64,000 nt of DNA from Pseudomonas sp. CC120222-01a (lineage in GTDB: Bacteria > Pseudomonadota > Gammaproteobacteria > Pseudomonadales > Pseudomonadaceae), in NCBI RefSeq assembly GCF_003097235.1, contig NZ_QEQQ01000007.1, positions 62,001 to 126,000 of the forward strand, given 5' to 3'. Positions 36,073 to 45,101 of the stretch are shown one piece after another. Each line of letters begins with the position of its first letter. The stretch's first letter is position 1. The position numbers and the translations under genes were made by a program. The notes under the pieces were generated by a model, which saw only the letters and a program-made list of their open reading frames with translations, did not search any database and was not told where the DNA came from.

Positions 36073-37950
36073 CTATATTCTGAAGCTTCCTACCAACTGC
36101 TGTAACCGATTGGCCTGCTGGTCCAGTTCGGCACACGCGCGCAAGGTCGATTGCAGGTTTTGTACGCCATCTTGGTTGAGGGTATTGATTTCGCTGATAT
36201 CCATGTTCAGCGAGTCGACTACGGCGGTCTGCTCTTCAGTGGCAGTTGCAACGGACTGATTCATCCCGTCGATTTCGCTGATACGTTGAGTCACGCTGCC
36301 TAGGTGCAGGCCCGCCTGGTTGGCAACTTCCATGCTCTGTTCGCTATACCGCTGGCTGTCGTTCATGGTGGTGACTGCGTCATGTGCGCCGATTTGCAGT
36401 TCTTCAATCATCTGCTGGATTTCCTGTGCCGATTCCTGTGTACGGTGGGCCAGGTTGCGCACCTCGTCGGCCACCACTGCAAAGCCGCGGCCTGCCTCCC
36501 CGGCGCGAGCCGCTTCGATGGCAGCGTTCAGAGCCAGCAGGTTGGTCTGTTGGGAAATGCTTTTGATCACTTCGAGGATTTGGCCGATGTTGACCGTCTT
36601 GCTATTGAGCGACTCGATGTTGCTGCAGCAGGCGCGGATCTTGCCAGACAGCTCGTTGATCTTGGAGATGGTGTGTTCAACCACTTGCAAGCCTTCATCG
36701 GCCAGACCGCGCGCAGACGAGGCCTGTTGCGAGGCGTCTGCAGCGTTGCGGGCGATTTCCTGGGCGGTGGCGCCCAGTTCGTTGATCGCTGCGGCAACGG
36801 TATTGGTACGGCTTGCCTGATTGTCGGAGTTGTTCATCGACGCATTCGAGGCGTCGAGTACCCGACGAGCGACCAGGTTGACCTGTGCGGTGGTCGAGGA
36901 CACTTCTCGGATCGAGCTGTGCACGCGCTCGACAAACTGATTGAAGGCCTGGGCCAGTTCGCCGAACTCGTCCTGACTGTGAATGGCCAGGCGCTGGGTA
37001 AGGTCGCCCTCACCATTGGCAATGTCCCGCATGGCACGGCCCATGGCATGTAGCGGCTGCATCAGCACCCTAATCAGCATGCCCAGCAGCAGGATGATCA
37101 ATATCACGGCGATCACAGTGGCCATCAGGGCTGAAGTGCGCAGTTGATCCAGGGTGCTGTAGGCCTTGCCTTTGTCCACGGCTACGCCGATGTACCAGTT
37201 GACCGAGGGCAAACCATTGATAGGGGTGAAGGTCATGATTTGCGTGCGGCCGTCGACCGAAACTTCGGTCAGGCCGCCACCTATGCTCGGCGTGTTATGC
37301 GGGAATGCGTCATGCAAGGTTCTCATCATCAAGTCTTTTTGCGGATGCGCCAGGATCTTGCCGTCGGCGCTAACCAGAAAGGCGTAGCCCATGCCGTCGA
37401 AGTTCAGGGCGTTGATGATTTTCACCAGTGCATCGAGGCTGAGGTCGCCACCGGCCACGCCCAGGGAGTGCACGGGGGTGGCGATGGTCATGGTCAGCTG
37501 TCCGGTGGTGACATCGACATAGGGTTCGGTCAGGGCTGTACCACCGGCGCTTTGGGCGCTTTTGTACCAAGGGCGGCTGCGTGGGTCGTAGCCATCGGGC
37601 CGGACAGTGGGCTTGTTGATTGCAAACGTGCCGTCCTGGGTGCCGAGGTAGGTGAAAACGAAGGTAGCGCTCAGCACCTGTTGCTCCAGCAGCCGTTGGA
37701 TGGCGCCGGTTGAGGGGTTGGCAGCCAGCGATTCACCCATGCTTTCGAGGAGCAGTACGCGGCCGGAAACCCAGTTCTGAATGTTGCTGGCGGTAACCGA
37801 CCCCATCTCCTGCAGGCTGTGCTCGAGGTCCGTACTCACCGCGTTGCGTTGCAAATGGTCGTTGTAAAAGGTGAACAGAGAAATGGCTGCGATCACCACC
37901 AGGGAGGCGGCCAGCAGGATTTTTTGGCTGAAGCTCAGTTTTCTTGTCAT
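36073..37950 (-). CDS. Methyl-accepting chemotaxis protein with an amino-acid-type dCache domain
   Basis: This 625-residue inner-membrane chemoreceptor has a first membrane helix at about 10-30, a periplasmic dCache domain (about 35-270), a second helix (about 275-300), HAMP, and a cytoplasmic signalling domain with the hairpin tip [16 protein letters not shown] sequence ([20 protein letters not shown]). The sensor domain contains Y121, R126, W128, Y129, Y144, D146 and D173, the set that binds alpha-amino-acid ligands in PctA-type receptors. Amino acids or related zwitterions are therefore likely attractants. It starts upstream of, and points the same way as, the PucR gene with a 32-bp gap. 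Confidence 0.92.
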   Translation of the reverse strand: MTRKLSFSQKILLAASLVVIAAISLFTFYNDHLQRNAVSTDLEHSLQEMGSVTASNIQNWVSGRVLLLESMGESLAANPSTGAIQRLLEQQVLSATFVFTYLGTQDGTFAINKPTVRPDGYDPRSRPWYKSAQSAGGTALTEPYVDVTTGQLTMTIATPVHSLGVAGGDLSLDALVKIINALNFDGMGYAFLVSADGKILAHPQKDLMMRTLHDAFPHNTPSIGGGLTEVSVDGRTQIMTFTPINGLPSVNWYIGVAVDKGKAYSTLDQLRTSALMATVIAVILIILLLGMLIRVLMQPLHAMGRAMRDIANGEGDLTQRLAIHSQDEFGELAQAFNQFVERVHSSIREVSSTTAQVNLVARRVLDASNASMNNSDNQASRTNTVAAAINELGATAQEIARNAADASQQASSARGLADEGLQVVEHTISKINELSGKIRACCSNIESLNSKTVNIGQILEVIKSISQQTNLLALNAAIEAARAGEAGRGFAVVADEVRNLAHRTQESAQEIQQMIEELQIGAHDAVTTMNDSQRYSEQSMEVANQAGLHLGSVTQRISEIDGMNQSVATATEEQTAVVDSLNMDISEINTLNQDGVQNLQSTLRACAELDQQANRLQQLVGSFRI

Positions 37951-38389
37951 GTTCGCTGGCGTCCCTGATGTGACGCAGTCCTGTTCTGAGTGTGAGAATT
38001 CGCACGCTGACAGCCGTGACCGGGCTTGGGTTTACCGTGGCGGGAGAGGCCTGTTTTTTGCGATCAAAAAAAAGCCGCCCGTGTGAGGCGGCAAAGCAGA
38101 AGCAGGGGCCGTTGACCATTTGCTCAGGGCGTTATGCAGTCGCTTGAGTCAAATCCTCTACGGGCAATGCTTGGGCCAGGAAAAACCGGTCAGGTCGTGT
38201 TCGTGGGAGATCATAAAGGATTTCAAATAATTTTTTCAATAAATTATCTGCATGAGAATTTAATGTGTGATTTGAGTTTTTTTGAGTAATTTTGTAAATG
38301 CAATACTAGGCCGTAGCCCCTACCTGTACCGCACGTGCTGGAACGGGTGGGCATGGAGACTGGGCAGTGAACAGGGACAGGCAGCGCCG
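37951..38389. other. Intergenic region with an orphan minus-strand gene end
   Basis: There is no intact gene. On the minus strand an open stretch of about 40 codons ends in LAQALPVEDLTQATA and a TAA at 38132-38134. It is followed 40 bp later by the terminator at 38066-38092. It may be the last piece of a deleted gene. The rest, around 38215-38300, is A+T-rich. Confidence 0.35.
38066..38092 (-). terminator. Minus-strand rho-independent terminator without an intact gene upstream
   Basis: On the minus strand GCCGCC, a 7-nt loop and GGCGGC are followed by eight T. It lies between the chemoreceptor start and a possible gene remnant and has no complete gene to serve. Confidence 0.75.
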
Positions 38390-39615
38390 ATGAGCGATTC
38401 AGTTATACGGGTATGGTGTGCGGTCAGCGTGCTGTGCGCCGCTTCGTTTACCATTGTTACCTCAGAATTCGCCCCGATTGGTCTGTTGTCACAGATTTCA
38501 ACCGACCTGGGTCAATCCCCCTCGACGGTGGGGTTGACGGTGACGCTATAGGCATGGATTGGAGCTGCCAGCGGCCTACTGTCCAGCGGGTTGAACCGTT
38601 GGATACCGCGCAAGGTGCTATTGATCACGTTGATGTTGCTACTGGCCGCTTCGAACGGCCTGGCGGCGGTATCTTCGGATTTTTCAACGTTCCTCGGCGC
38701 CCGCGCTTTGGGTGCATGGGTGCATGGCGTTTTCTGGGCGATAGTCGCCGCCAGTGCCGCGCACATCGTGCCAGTACAGCGCATGGGGCTGGCCACCTCG
38801 ATCGTCTTTGGTGGCATTACAGCTGCTACGGTCATGGGCGTACCACTGGTCAATCTGGTGGGCAATCACGATGGCTGGCGCACGCCGTTTGCTTACCTTG
38901 CCCTGACGTGCGTTGTTAGCGCCGGTGCACTAGCCTTGGCGCTTCCTCCCATGCAGATTCCTCCGCTTGTAAAGGTGTCGGATTCGCAGCCGTGTTGCGG
39001 CGCAAGGATCTGCTATTCGTTTACATCATCACTGGCCTAACGGCTGCTGCGCACTTTGCCGCTTACACCTTTGTCGAACTCTTTCTCGACCAGCTTGCCG
39101 GCATTACACCCAGGATGATTGCCACCCTCCTGTTTGCCTACGGCGCAGCTGGCCTCCTTGGCAATGTGCTCAGTGCGCTGTTTATTGATCGTCACTTGAG
39201 GGTTTTCATCCTTGGGGCATTGGCCACGATGGCAATGTCCCTGATGACCCTGAGCATCTTCGACTCTGCGCCAGGCATTGCAGCAGTGGTTCTCCTGCTG
39301 GTGCTCTGGGGTATCTCAATTTCCGGCTTGTTTACAGGCTTGCAAACCTGGGTCTTGAGGATTGCTGGTGATCACACGCTGCCGGCAACCGCAATGCATA
39401 CGGCCGTGTTGAACAGTGCGATTGGGCTCGGGGTGATCATGGGCGGGAGCGCGTTGAACGTATTCGGGCCGAGGGGCGCGATGCTTGCAGCAAGCGTGAT
39501 GATTGCTCTTGCTCTTGCTCTTGCTCTTGCCCTTGCCCTTGCCCTGATGCTGAGCGCAGGCCTGCGTGGCCGAGCATCTAGGCGGTACAGATCAGCTGGA
39601 AAACCATACGTTTGA
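38390..39615 (+). pseudogene. Disrupted MFS transporter (SotB/sugar-efflux-like)
   Basis: The frame from ATG 38390 reads a normal MFS start (SFTIVTSEFAPIGLLSQIS). It hits an in-frame TAG at 38549-38551, where homologues normally have Tyr (T-L-Y-A-W-I-G), and continues in the same frame (AWIGAASGLLSSGLNRW). A one-base shift at about 38975-38990 then moves translation to VLRRKDLLFVYIITG and on to 39615. All 12 helices are recognisable, so the inactivation is recent: one nonsense and one frameshift mutation. A hexanucleotide repeat lies near the 3' end. Confidence 0.85.
39504..39545 (+). repeat. Hexanucleotide microsatellite (GCTCTT/GCCCTT) x7
   Basis: Seven tandem 6-bp units, four GCTCTT followed by GCCCTT, GCCCTT and GCCCTG, encode a Leu-Ala run in the last helix of the MFS pseudogene. 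The unit keeps the frame when it slips. Confidence 0.85.
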
Positions 39616-39750
39616 TAAAATTTTCATATTTTTATCGTAATGGAAAAAAACTAACAAAAAACATGAAATATTTTTCCCATTGTGCATAATTGGTTTAAGA
39701 AATTTCCTAGCGTGCATCCTGAACTGGGCGAAGTACAGCATGAGGGTCGT

Positions 39751-40353
39751 ATGACAAGCTACATGACACACCCCGGCAATAGCGCAGGCGCCACCGTCAG
39801 TGATTCCACCGCCTGGGGGGCGCAGATCCGCAAACTGCGCAAAGCGCGTGGGCAGACGCTATCCCAGCTCGGGTCAGCGATCGGTCGCTCGACCAGCTTT
39901 ATCAGCAAACTGGAGCGGGGGAGTACCGAGATATCCATCACCGATTTGATAAAGCTGGCAGGTGTGCTCGGGGTGCCTATCGGTTGGTTTTTCGATGCGC
40001 AGCATCAGGCCCCTTTGGAGGTTGGCCGCCTGGTAAGGTGTAACAGTCGCCGTCGACTCGGCGCGTTCCTCGACGGTATTACCGAAGAATTGTTGTCGCC
40101 TGATATCGGCGGCATGTTTGAGATGTTTCTGAGTACCTTCGCCGTGTGGGCCACACGTCCAGAAGCTGCACCGCGGGACACCGAAGAGGAGCTCTACGTC
40201 CTGCAAGGTCAGTTTGATATCTGGGTGAAAGGCGAAAAGTTCAGCTTGCGCACCGGTGATAGCTTCCGAATTGTGCGTGAGTCTTACCGCTGGGTGAATA
40301 CCGGAGACGTTGAAGTCAAGGTGATCTGGGTCATTGCGCCGCCTACGTACTGA
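39751..40353 (+). CDS. XRE-cupin transcriptional regulator (copy 1)
   Basis: This 200-residue regulator has an XRE helix-turn-helix at about residues 22-80 (TLSQLGSAIGRSTSFISKLE) and a C-terminal cupin sensor domain (about 125-198; RTGDSFRIVRESYRW). ATG 39751 is favoured over GTG 39682 because GAGGG lies close upstream and the two paralogues have the same length. It is the most divergent of three related regulators in the window (others at 57412 and 58245). Such proteins often control amine and amino-acid catabolic genes; the nearest candidates are the HD protein and binding protein downstream. Confidence 0.87.
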   Translation: MTSYMTHPGNSAGATVSDSTAWGAQIRKLRKARGQTLSQLGSAIGRSTSFISKLERGSTEISITDLIKLAGVLGVPIGWFFDAQHQAPLEVGRLVRCNSRRRLGAFLDGITEELLSPDIGGMFEMFLSTFAVWATRPEAAPRDTEEELYVLQGQFDIWVKGEKFSLRTGDSFRIVRESYRWVNTGDVEVKVIWVIAPPTY

Positions 40354-40477
40354 CGCCCACAGGTTGGGGTTGGCCGTACCTGAAGAAAACTAGAAAGACA
40401 GTCGGATGACTTGATGAGGTGGCTGCACTCGCCCGACCGCGGTGAGGGTGCGCCAGTGAGCTTAACAGGAGGGTGTA

Positions 40478-41083
40478 ATGGAAAGTGTTTCGTTCCGTCA
40501 GATGAAAGATGGGAAAAAAGAAGAATACGAAATGCTGCACAAGATAGAGGCGGATTTCGCGACGCTTCTGCCAGACCGGATTCTGGGTTGCCTGCGCGCG
40601 CTGGAAAATTCCCTGGGTGGCTACCAGATCGACCGACTGCAGCATTCGCTGCAAACCGCCACGCGCGCGGAGAATGACGGGGCAGACGAGGAAATGATCG
40701 TGGCTGCACTGATCCATGATCTTGGTGATGAACTGGCACCGTATAACCACTCCCAGTACGCGGCTTCGATCATTCGGCCCTATGTGCGTCCAGAAGTTAC
40801 ATGGGTGATCAACTATCACGGCTTATTTCAGAATTTCTATTACGTGCACTTCTTCGGCGGCGACCCCAATGAGCGAGACTTCTACAAGGATCACCCCTAT
40901 TACCAAAGTTGTGTGAATTTTTGTGAGGCCTGGGACCAAGCGTCTTTCGACCCGGATTACCCTACCTTTCCGCTTGAACATTTTGAACCCATGGTTCGGC
41001 GGATCTTTACGCGGCCTGCGTTCGATCCCCGTTATGTGGGGGACGAGCGTATGGGGGTAAGTCCGGAGCGCTCTGTTGCCTAA
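40478..41083 (+). CDS. HD-domain protein, candidate di-iron oxygenase (PhnZ/TmpB-like)
   Basis: This 201-residue protein has a complete HD-domain metal set: H56, H80-D81, H91, H114 and D153. The arrangement, with the C-terminal WDQASFDPD element, resembles the mixed-valence di-iron oxygenases PhnZ and TmpB, which oxidise 2-amino- or trimethylammonio-ethylphosphonates, more than ordinary HD phosphohydrolases. In a cluster for quaternary amines an oxidative role on a related substrate is attractive, but a phosphohydrolase cannot be excluded. GGAGGG precedes the ATG. Confidence 0.75.
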   Translation: MESVSFRQMKDGKKEEYEMLHKIEADFATLLPDRILGCLRALENSLGGYQIDRLQHSLQTATRAENDGADEEMIVAALIHDLGDELAPYNHSQYAASIIRPYVRPEVTWVINYHGLFQNFYYVHFFGGDPNERDFYKDHPYYQSCVNFCEAWDQASFDPDYPTFPLEHFEPMVRRIFTRPAFDPRYVGDERMGVSPERSVA

Positions 41084-41757
41084 CCCGTGCTGCCTGTGCG
41101 CCTGGCCGAGGCTGGCCAGGAATTGCTAGGTGGATGTTAATGCCTTGGGGCTGGTGTGCAGCAGTGGCCAGTCCCGATGCGGACAATTAAATGTTACGTA
41201 GAAATCAATAAGGAGGATTGCAAGGCAGCATCACACTGTTCTATAGCTGAAAAGTACATGAAGCGTGGCTTGAATCAAATAACAAAAAATGAGCGTGCCT
41301 TATGAAAACAATAGTGCTTTTGAATCGTGGCTTTCGTGACCATTTTGATGGTTTGCAAGTTAAACTCTTCTCCGTGCTGCAAAGGGCTCTGAAGCAAGTT
41401 CAAGTTGAGCTGCGAGCGTTTTATGCTGACATCAGGCTAGACGCCTCTGAGCGTCAACCCAACAGCGCGCCCCTCCCGCTGACTGCGCATGCGCACTTGG
41501 CCGTTGGCACACTGATGATCGAGGAAGTACAACCACCGCCAACATTGTCCTGTTCGTCGCCCCGTTCATCTTGATTGATTTTGCGAACCCTTGCAGCGGT
41601 CAGCCATGGCCGGCGCGACCGGTTAACGCGCGCCCGCTAGTCTGCTTGTGTTGCCATCGTGTGGATTGAGTGCAGGGGGGTTAACCTGCCGCGCAGCGGT
41701 AAAAACCTTGCTTATCAATATGATGCTACTAACCCGATCATCGAAAGGTGCGAACGT
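41084..41757. other. Intergenic region between the HD gene and the binding-protein gene
   Basis: A 7-bp hairpin (CCTGGCC, 6-nt loop, GGCCAGG; 41101-41120) follows the HD gene but lacks a T run. An open frame of 90 codons at 41302-41574 has no ribosome binding site, no recognisable domain and a low-complexity end, so it is not called. The binding-protein promoter is expected here but could not be defined. Confidence 0.5.
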
Positions 41758-42606
41758 ATGCATAAACTTTTAAGAGTTTTGGCGCTTACCCTGGCGTGCT
41801 TTTTTGCCGGTTTCGTTCAGGCGGCAGACAAGCCCGTTATCAAGATAGGCACGCTGCCATGGGAAGACTTCATACCGCTGTCTGATATTGCCAAGCATTT
41901 TCTCGAGAAGCAGGGGTTCCGGGTTGAGGTGACGACCTTGCCCGATTGGGGTATCGCGTTTGCCGCCGTGGCAAGAGGCGATGTGGATATCATGATTTCC
42001 AATATCAACTACGTCACCGCTGATTATTGGCAAAAAAGTTACCAGAACCTCGAGAAGGTTTCAGTGGTTTCCCATGGCCTGCGCCAAGGGATAGTGGTCC
42101 CCGACTATGTACCCATCAAGTCTATTGAAGAACTGGACGGTATCAAGGACCAGGTAGGTGGCAAAATCATCGGTATCGAGTCGGGGTCGGGCATCATGCG
42201 CGACACCGCTGATGTCATCAAGCAGTATGGTCTGCACTACACGTTGCTTGAAGGCAGCACTGCTGCGATGACGGCCCAATTGCAGTCGGCGATCGAGCGA
42301 AAGGCGCCCATCGTTACCATGCTGTGGCAACCCTCGTGGATGGACATGAAGTTCAAAGTTCGCTACCTGGATGATCCCAAGGGGGTATTCCCGCCTGCGC
42401 AAACGTATTATTGGATCGCCAAGAAAGGCTTCTCCAATGCGAACCCGCGGGTGCGAGAGGCACTCGCCAGTGTCTATGTACCTATCGACGACATCACGGC
42501 GATCAATATGTGGGTCAATCAAGGCATGACCATGCAGCAAGCGGTGGAGAAATGGTGGGGCCAGAACACGCGACTGGTCGATAAATGGGCCGTAATGGCC
42601 AAGTAG
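41758..42606 (+). CDS. Orphan ABC substrate-binding protein, ChoX/CaiX-like (quaternary amines)
   Basis: This 282-residue periplasmic binding protein of the OpuAC/ProX type has a signal peptide (LLRVLALTLACFFAGFVQA, cleaved near residue 22). It continues with TLPWEDFIPLSDI, and the aromatic residues of this family form a box around a trimethylammonium group. ATG 41758 is chosen over a longer frame because AAAGG lies upstream and the signal peptide starts there. No permease or ATPase adjoins it. The compatible ABC genes are 8 kb away at 50369-53159 with a second paralogous binding protein (54868). Sharing one transporter core among several binding proteins is known for Pseudomonas Cbc. Confidence 0.88.
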   Translation: MHKLLRVLALTLACFFAGFVQAADKPVIKIGTLPWEDFIPLSDIAKHFLEKQGFRVEVTTLPDWGIAFAAVARGDVDIMISNINYVTADYWQKSYQNLEKVSVVSHGLRQGIVVPDYVPIKSIEELDGIKDQVGGKIIGIESGSGIMRDTADVIKQYGLHYTLLEGSTAAMTAQLQSAIERKAPIVTMLWQPSWMDMKFKVRYLDDPKGVFPPAQTYYWIAKKGFSNANPRVREALASVYVPIDDITAINMWVNQGMTMQQAVEKWWGQNTRLVDKWAVMAK

Positions 42607-42656
42607 ATAGGCGTTTGGGGGGCTTGTCGCTCGTGCGCCAAGCCCCTTTTAGGGTT

Positions 42657-43784
42657 TTAAATACCGTGAGCCGCCAAGCGCGTGCTGTACCAGCGAGTGA
42701 ACTGGTCCACGAAGTTTTCAACCACCGGTGAGAAGGGGCCGGGCACATAGGCGGCATCCTGGGTTCCGCTGTGCGTGATCCCCACCAGCGCAGCATCCTG
42801 CTGATGCGTGGCGATCCAGACCTCGGTCAATTCCTTCAGGTTGTAGTCTCGGCCTTCCACAGCATCTTTGTGAACCAGCCACTTTGAGCGCACCAGCGTC
42901 TTGCCCGTCGAAAGCGGAATCAGGTACGCGATCACGGCGTGGTCGCTCATCACATGAGTCCACGAGTTGTGCGTCCAGAAGTGCAGGTCGCCAAGATCGC
43001 GCCGAGTCAGGTTTCCCAGCAGTTGGGAGCAGGCCACACGGGTACTCAAAGTGAGCGATTCGCCATGATTGGAAATCACCCAGCGTTCGGTTCTGAACTG
43101 GGTGGTAGCGTCCTCATCTAGGTACTCGACTGCTTCACTGATCCAGCCCTCGTTGGCCCAACTCTTCTCGGTCATGGCACACTGGGCTTGGAGCGCATCC
43201 CTTTCCGCTTGTTGCTCAGCGGTGGCGCTGCCGTCGGAGAAGTCCTCCATTGGGATGAACGCAACGTTGAGCTCAGGATGCCCTGCCGCGCAGTGGTAGC
43301 ATTCGCGATTGTTTTCAATCACCAGTTTCCAATTGCCGTCCTCGATGATTTCCATCTCAAAGGCAATTTTACTGTCGGCAAATTCATACGGGGCGAAGCG
43401 CGGCGATAGGGTTTCGGTGAGGTAATCAATATCTGCCGGCGGGTGATCGTCAAAGCACACCAGTATGTGAGCACCGACCACGCGCACCGCGCAGGGCTTC
43501 GAGCTGTGAGCATCGTCACTGTCTCCAACGCTGCGAAACGCAGCGACAGTCAGTACATTTTGTCGTACCAAGCTCACGGTGTATTTGCCGACGGTCACGT
43601 TGATGCTGTCGCCCGGCTTCGGGATTTGGGGCGTCACGCCGACCACGATCCAGTGTTTGCTAAAGAAGATGTCCATGTCGGTCTGAAAGATATCTTCGCG
43701 CCCGAATACACCGCCGGGTAGGGCACTGTAGGGTTGTCGTAAATTGATGAGTTCACGGTGGGTTATTGTATTTGTTTGAGCCAT
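42657..43784 (-). CDS. Rieske-less oxygenase: mononuclear-iron subunit without the [2Fe-2S] motif
   Basis: This 375-residue protein is a paralogue of the oxygenase at 17433. The catalytic domain is intact: H164 and H169 in NRECYHCAAGHPEL, probable third ligand D330 (QQDAALVGITHSG), and bridging E161. The N-terminal domain has lost the Rieske site: the first half-motif C-x-H is replaced (RSVGDSDDA where the intact enzyme has RNVCRHRGA), and about 43 residues including the second half-motif C-x2-H are deleted. The frame has no stops, and all other conserved blocks remain (WTHNSWTHVMSDH, KWLVHKDAVEG), which argues for retained function. It would need a Rieske cluster in trans, and the fusion protein at 45102 has just that. 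ATG 43784 has GGGAG at proper spacing. Confidence 0.9.
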   Translation of the reverse strand: MAQTNTITHRELINLRQPYSALPGGVFGREDIFQTDMDIFFSKHWIVVGVTPQIPKPGDSINVTVGKYTVSLVRQNVLTVAAFRSVGDSDDAHSSKPCAVRVVGAHILVCFDDHPPADIDYLTETLSPRFAPYEFADSKIAFEMEIIEDGNWKLVIENNRECYHCAAGHPELNVAFIPMEDFSDGSATAEQQAERDALQAQCAMTEKSWANEGWISEAVEYLDEDATTQFRTERWVISNHGESLTLSTRVACSQLLGNLTRRDLGDLHFWTHNSWTHVMSDHAVIAYLIPLSTGKTLVRSKWLVHKDAVEGRDYNLKELTEVWIATHQQDAALVGITHSGTQDAAYVPGPFSPVVENFVDQFTRWYSTRLAAHGI

Positions 43785-43825
43785 GTCCATCTCCCGGTTG
43801 CGCAGTTCTGATATTGAACTGGGCC

Positions 43826-43892
43826 AGTATCGGAATGCCTGGAAAGATGGTCAACGGGCTTTATTCTCAAGCTGACGTGAGTATAAGTTATG
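43826..43892 (-). promoter_or_regulatory. LysR-type box plus sigma-70 promoter of the Rieske-less gene
   Basis: On the minus strand a 44-bp element starting CATAAC (43892) ends with -35 TTGACC (43854-43849). A 17-bp spacer and -10 GATACT (43831-43826) follow. It is identical at 34 of 44 positions, without gaps, to the element before the fusion gene. Confidence 0.75.
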
Positions 43893-43900
43893 CCTGTATC

Positions 43901-44824
43901 CTAGGGGGACGGCAGTGGGACATCGCTCTGCAGGCACTGGAGAATGCCGTTGACTTCCGCCGTTCGCTGGCGACCGGCCGCGAGGAACAAATAGTAGGCA
44001 TCCTTCAGTTTGATTGAATGTTCTGACACCCTCACCAGGCTACCGGTGGCAAGCTGGCTTTGCAGCATTCGGCTCCAGCCCAAGGCAATACCATGACCTT
44101 GCAGCGCCGCTTGCACTGTATTGCCGTACAACACGCTGCGCAGGGTGAACTCAAGTTTGGAAGGGGCATAACCCAGCGCCCTGAACCAGGTGTGCCAGGT
44201 CATCCAGCCTTCCAGTGTGGCATCGGTATCGATCAGTGCTGCGCGGGCCAAGTCTTCGAGGCTTGCTGGCGCCCCGTGCTCATCACGCCAGGCGGGAGAG
44301 CACACCGGAAAAATTTCTTCATCAAACAGAAAGATAGACTCGCCGCCCTCCCAGTTGCCGGTGCCGAAACGCACCCAGATGTCTGCTTCTCGATCCGAGT
44401 TGACGGTGAGCCGAAGTTTGAGGCCCGGCATCAAGGCCTTGATCAGCGGCAAGCGCGGTAGTACCCGAAGATTAGAGAAGTCCGGTGAACTGGCCAAAGA
44501 AATACTGAGTTCGTGGAGACCGTCGGTAATTTTGTCGAAGGCACTCGCGATGCGCTGCATCGATCCGTCCATTGCACCGAACAGCAGCGCGCCTGCCGTC
44601 GTCAACTTGATCGATCGGGGCAGCCGCTCGAATAGACGTGTCCCCAGCACGTCTTCAAGAAATTTGACATGCTTGCTGGTCGCCGCCTGGGACACACCGA
44701 GCTCCTGGGCTGCCAAGGTGAAGCTTTCATACCGGGCCACCGCCTCAAAGGCCACCAGCGCATTCATGGAAGGGATGATTCGACGGTAGCCTTTTTGCTG
44801 ACGGGGCTTTTCGGGACAGCTCAT
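43901..44824 (-). CDS. LysR-family regulator between the two split-oxygenase genes (GcvA-like)
   Basis: This 307-residue protein has a helix-turn-helix at about residues 20-80 (FTLAAQELGVSQAATSKHVK) and a LysR effector domain. ATG 44824 has GGAG 6 bp upstream and matches the KGYRRIIPSM N-terminus of the LysR protein at 16378; the longer frame to 44935 is rejected. It is transcribed in the same direction as the Rieske-less gene and divergent from the fusion gene, and both carry the same 44-bp box, so it is the probable joint activator. The effector is unknown. Confidence 0.9.
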   Translation of the reverse strand: MSCPEKPRQQKGYRRIIPSMNALVAFEAVARYESFTLAAQELGVSQAATSKHVKFLEDVLGTRLFERLPRSIKLTTAGALLFGAMDGSMQRIASAFDKITDGLHELSISLASSPDFSNLRVLPRLPLIKALMPGLKLRLTVNSDREADIWVRFGTGNWEGGESIFLFDEEIFPVCSPAWRDEHGAPASLEDLARAALIDTDATLEGWMTWHTWFRALGYAPSKLEFTLRSVLYGNTVQAALQGHGIALGWSRMLQSQLATGSLVRVSEHSIKLKDAYYLFLAAGRQRTAEVNGILQCLQSDVPLPSP

Positions 44825-44987
44825 CGTGTTCTCCGACAACGCCGGTGCGTGCGGCACAGGCAGGTGGTGTAGTGCCACAGGCAAACCTGGGCGCGGTGCA
44901 CTCATGCCGCATGACTTCAAGTGGCGACAGGTCATTGTTTGCCTGTTCAGATGCGGCCACGGGTTGAAGTAGGCTGGGTGAGCCGGA

Positions 44988-45055
44988 CATAACTATCACT
45001 CATGTTAGCTTAACAATAAAGTGCGTTGACGTATTTTAAGGGCTGGCTTGATACT
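44988..45055 (+). promoter_or_regulatory. LysR-type box plus sigma-70 promoter of the Rieske-reductase fusion gene
   Basis: A 44-bp element (44988-45031) ends in -35 TTGACG; an 18-bp spacer and -10 GATACT (45050-45055) follow. The transcript would start at about 45062, which excludes the TTG at 45048 as a start codon and supports GTG 45102. Confidence 0.75.
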
Positions 45056-45101
45056 CGAAAGTATAAATTTAATAACAGCTGTGCTGGATTCGAGGTGCGT
45101 C

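Noticed and set aside
39504..39545. CRISPR-like repeat
   Set aside because: The units are 6 bp, directly adjacent and in frame within a transporter pseudogene: a microsatellite with no spacers.
41302..41574. Open frame of 90 codons between the HD gene and the binding-protein gene
   Set aside because: It has no ribosome binding site, no family features and a Ser/Pro-rich low-complexity end. It is probably non-coding.
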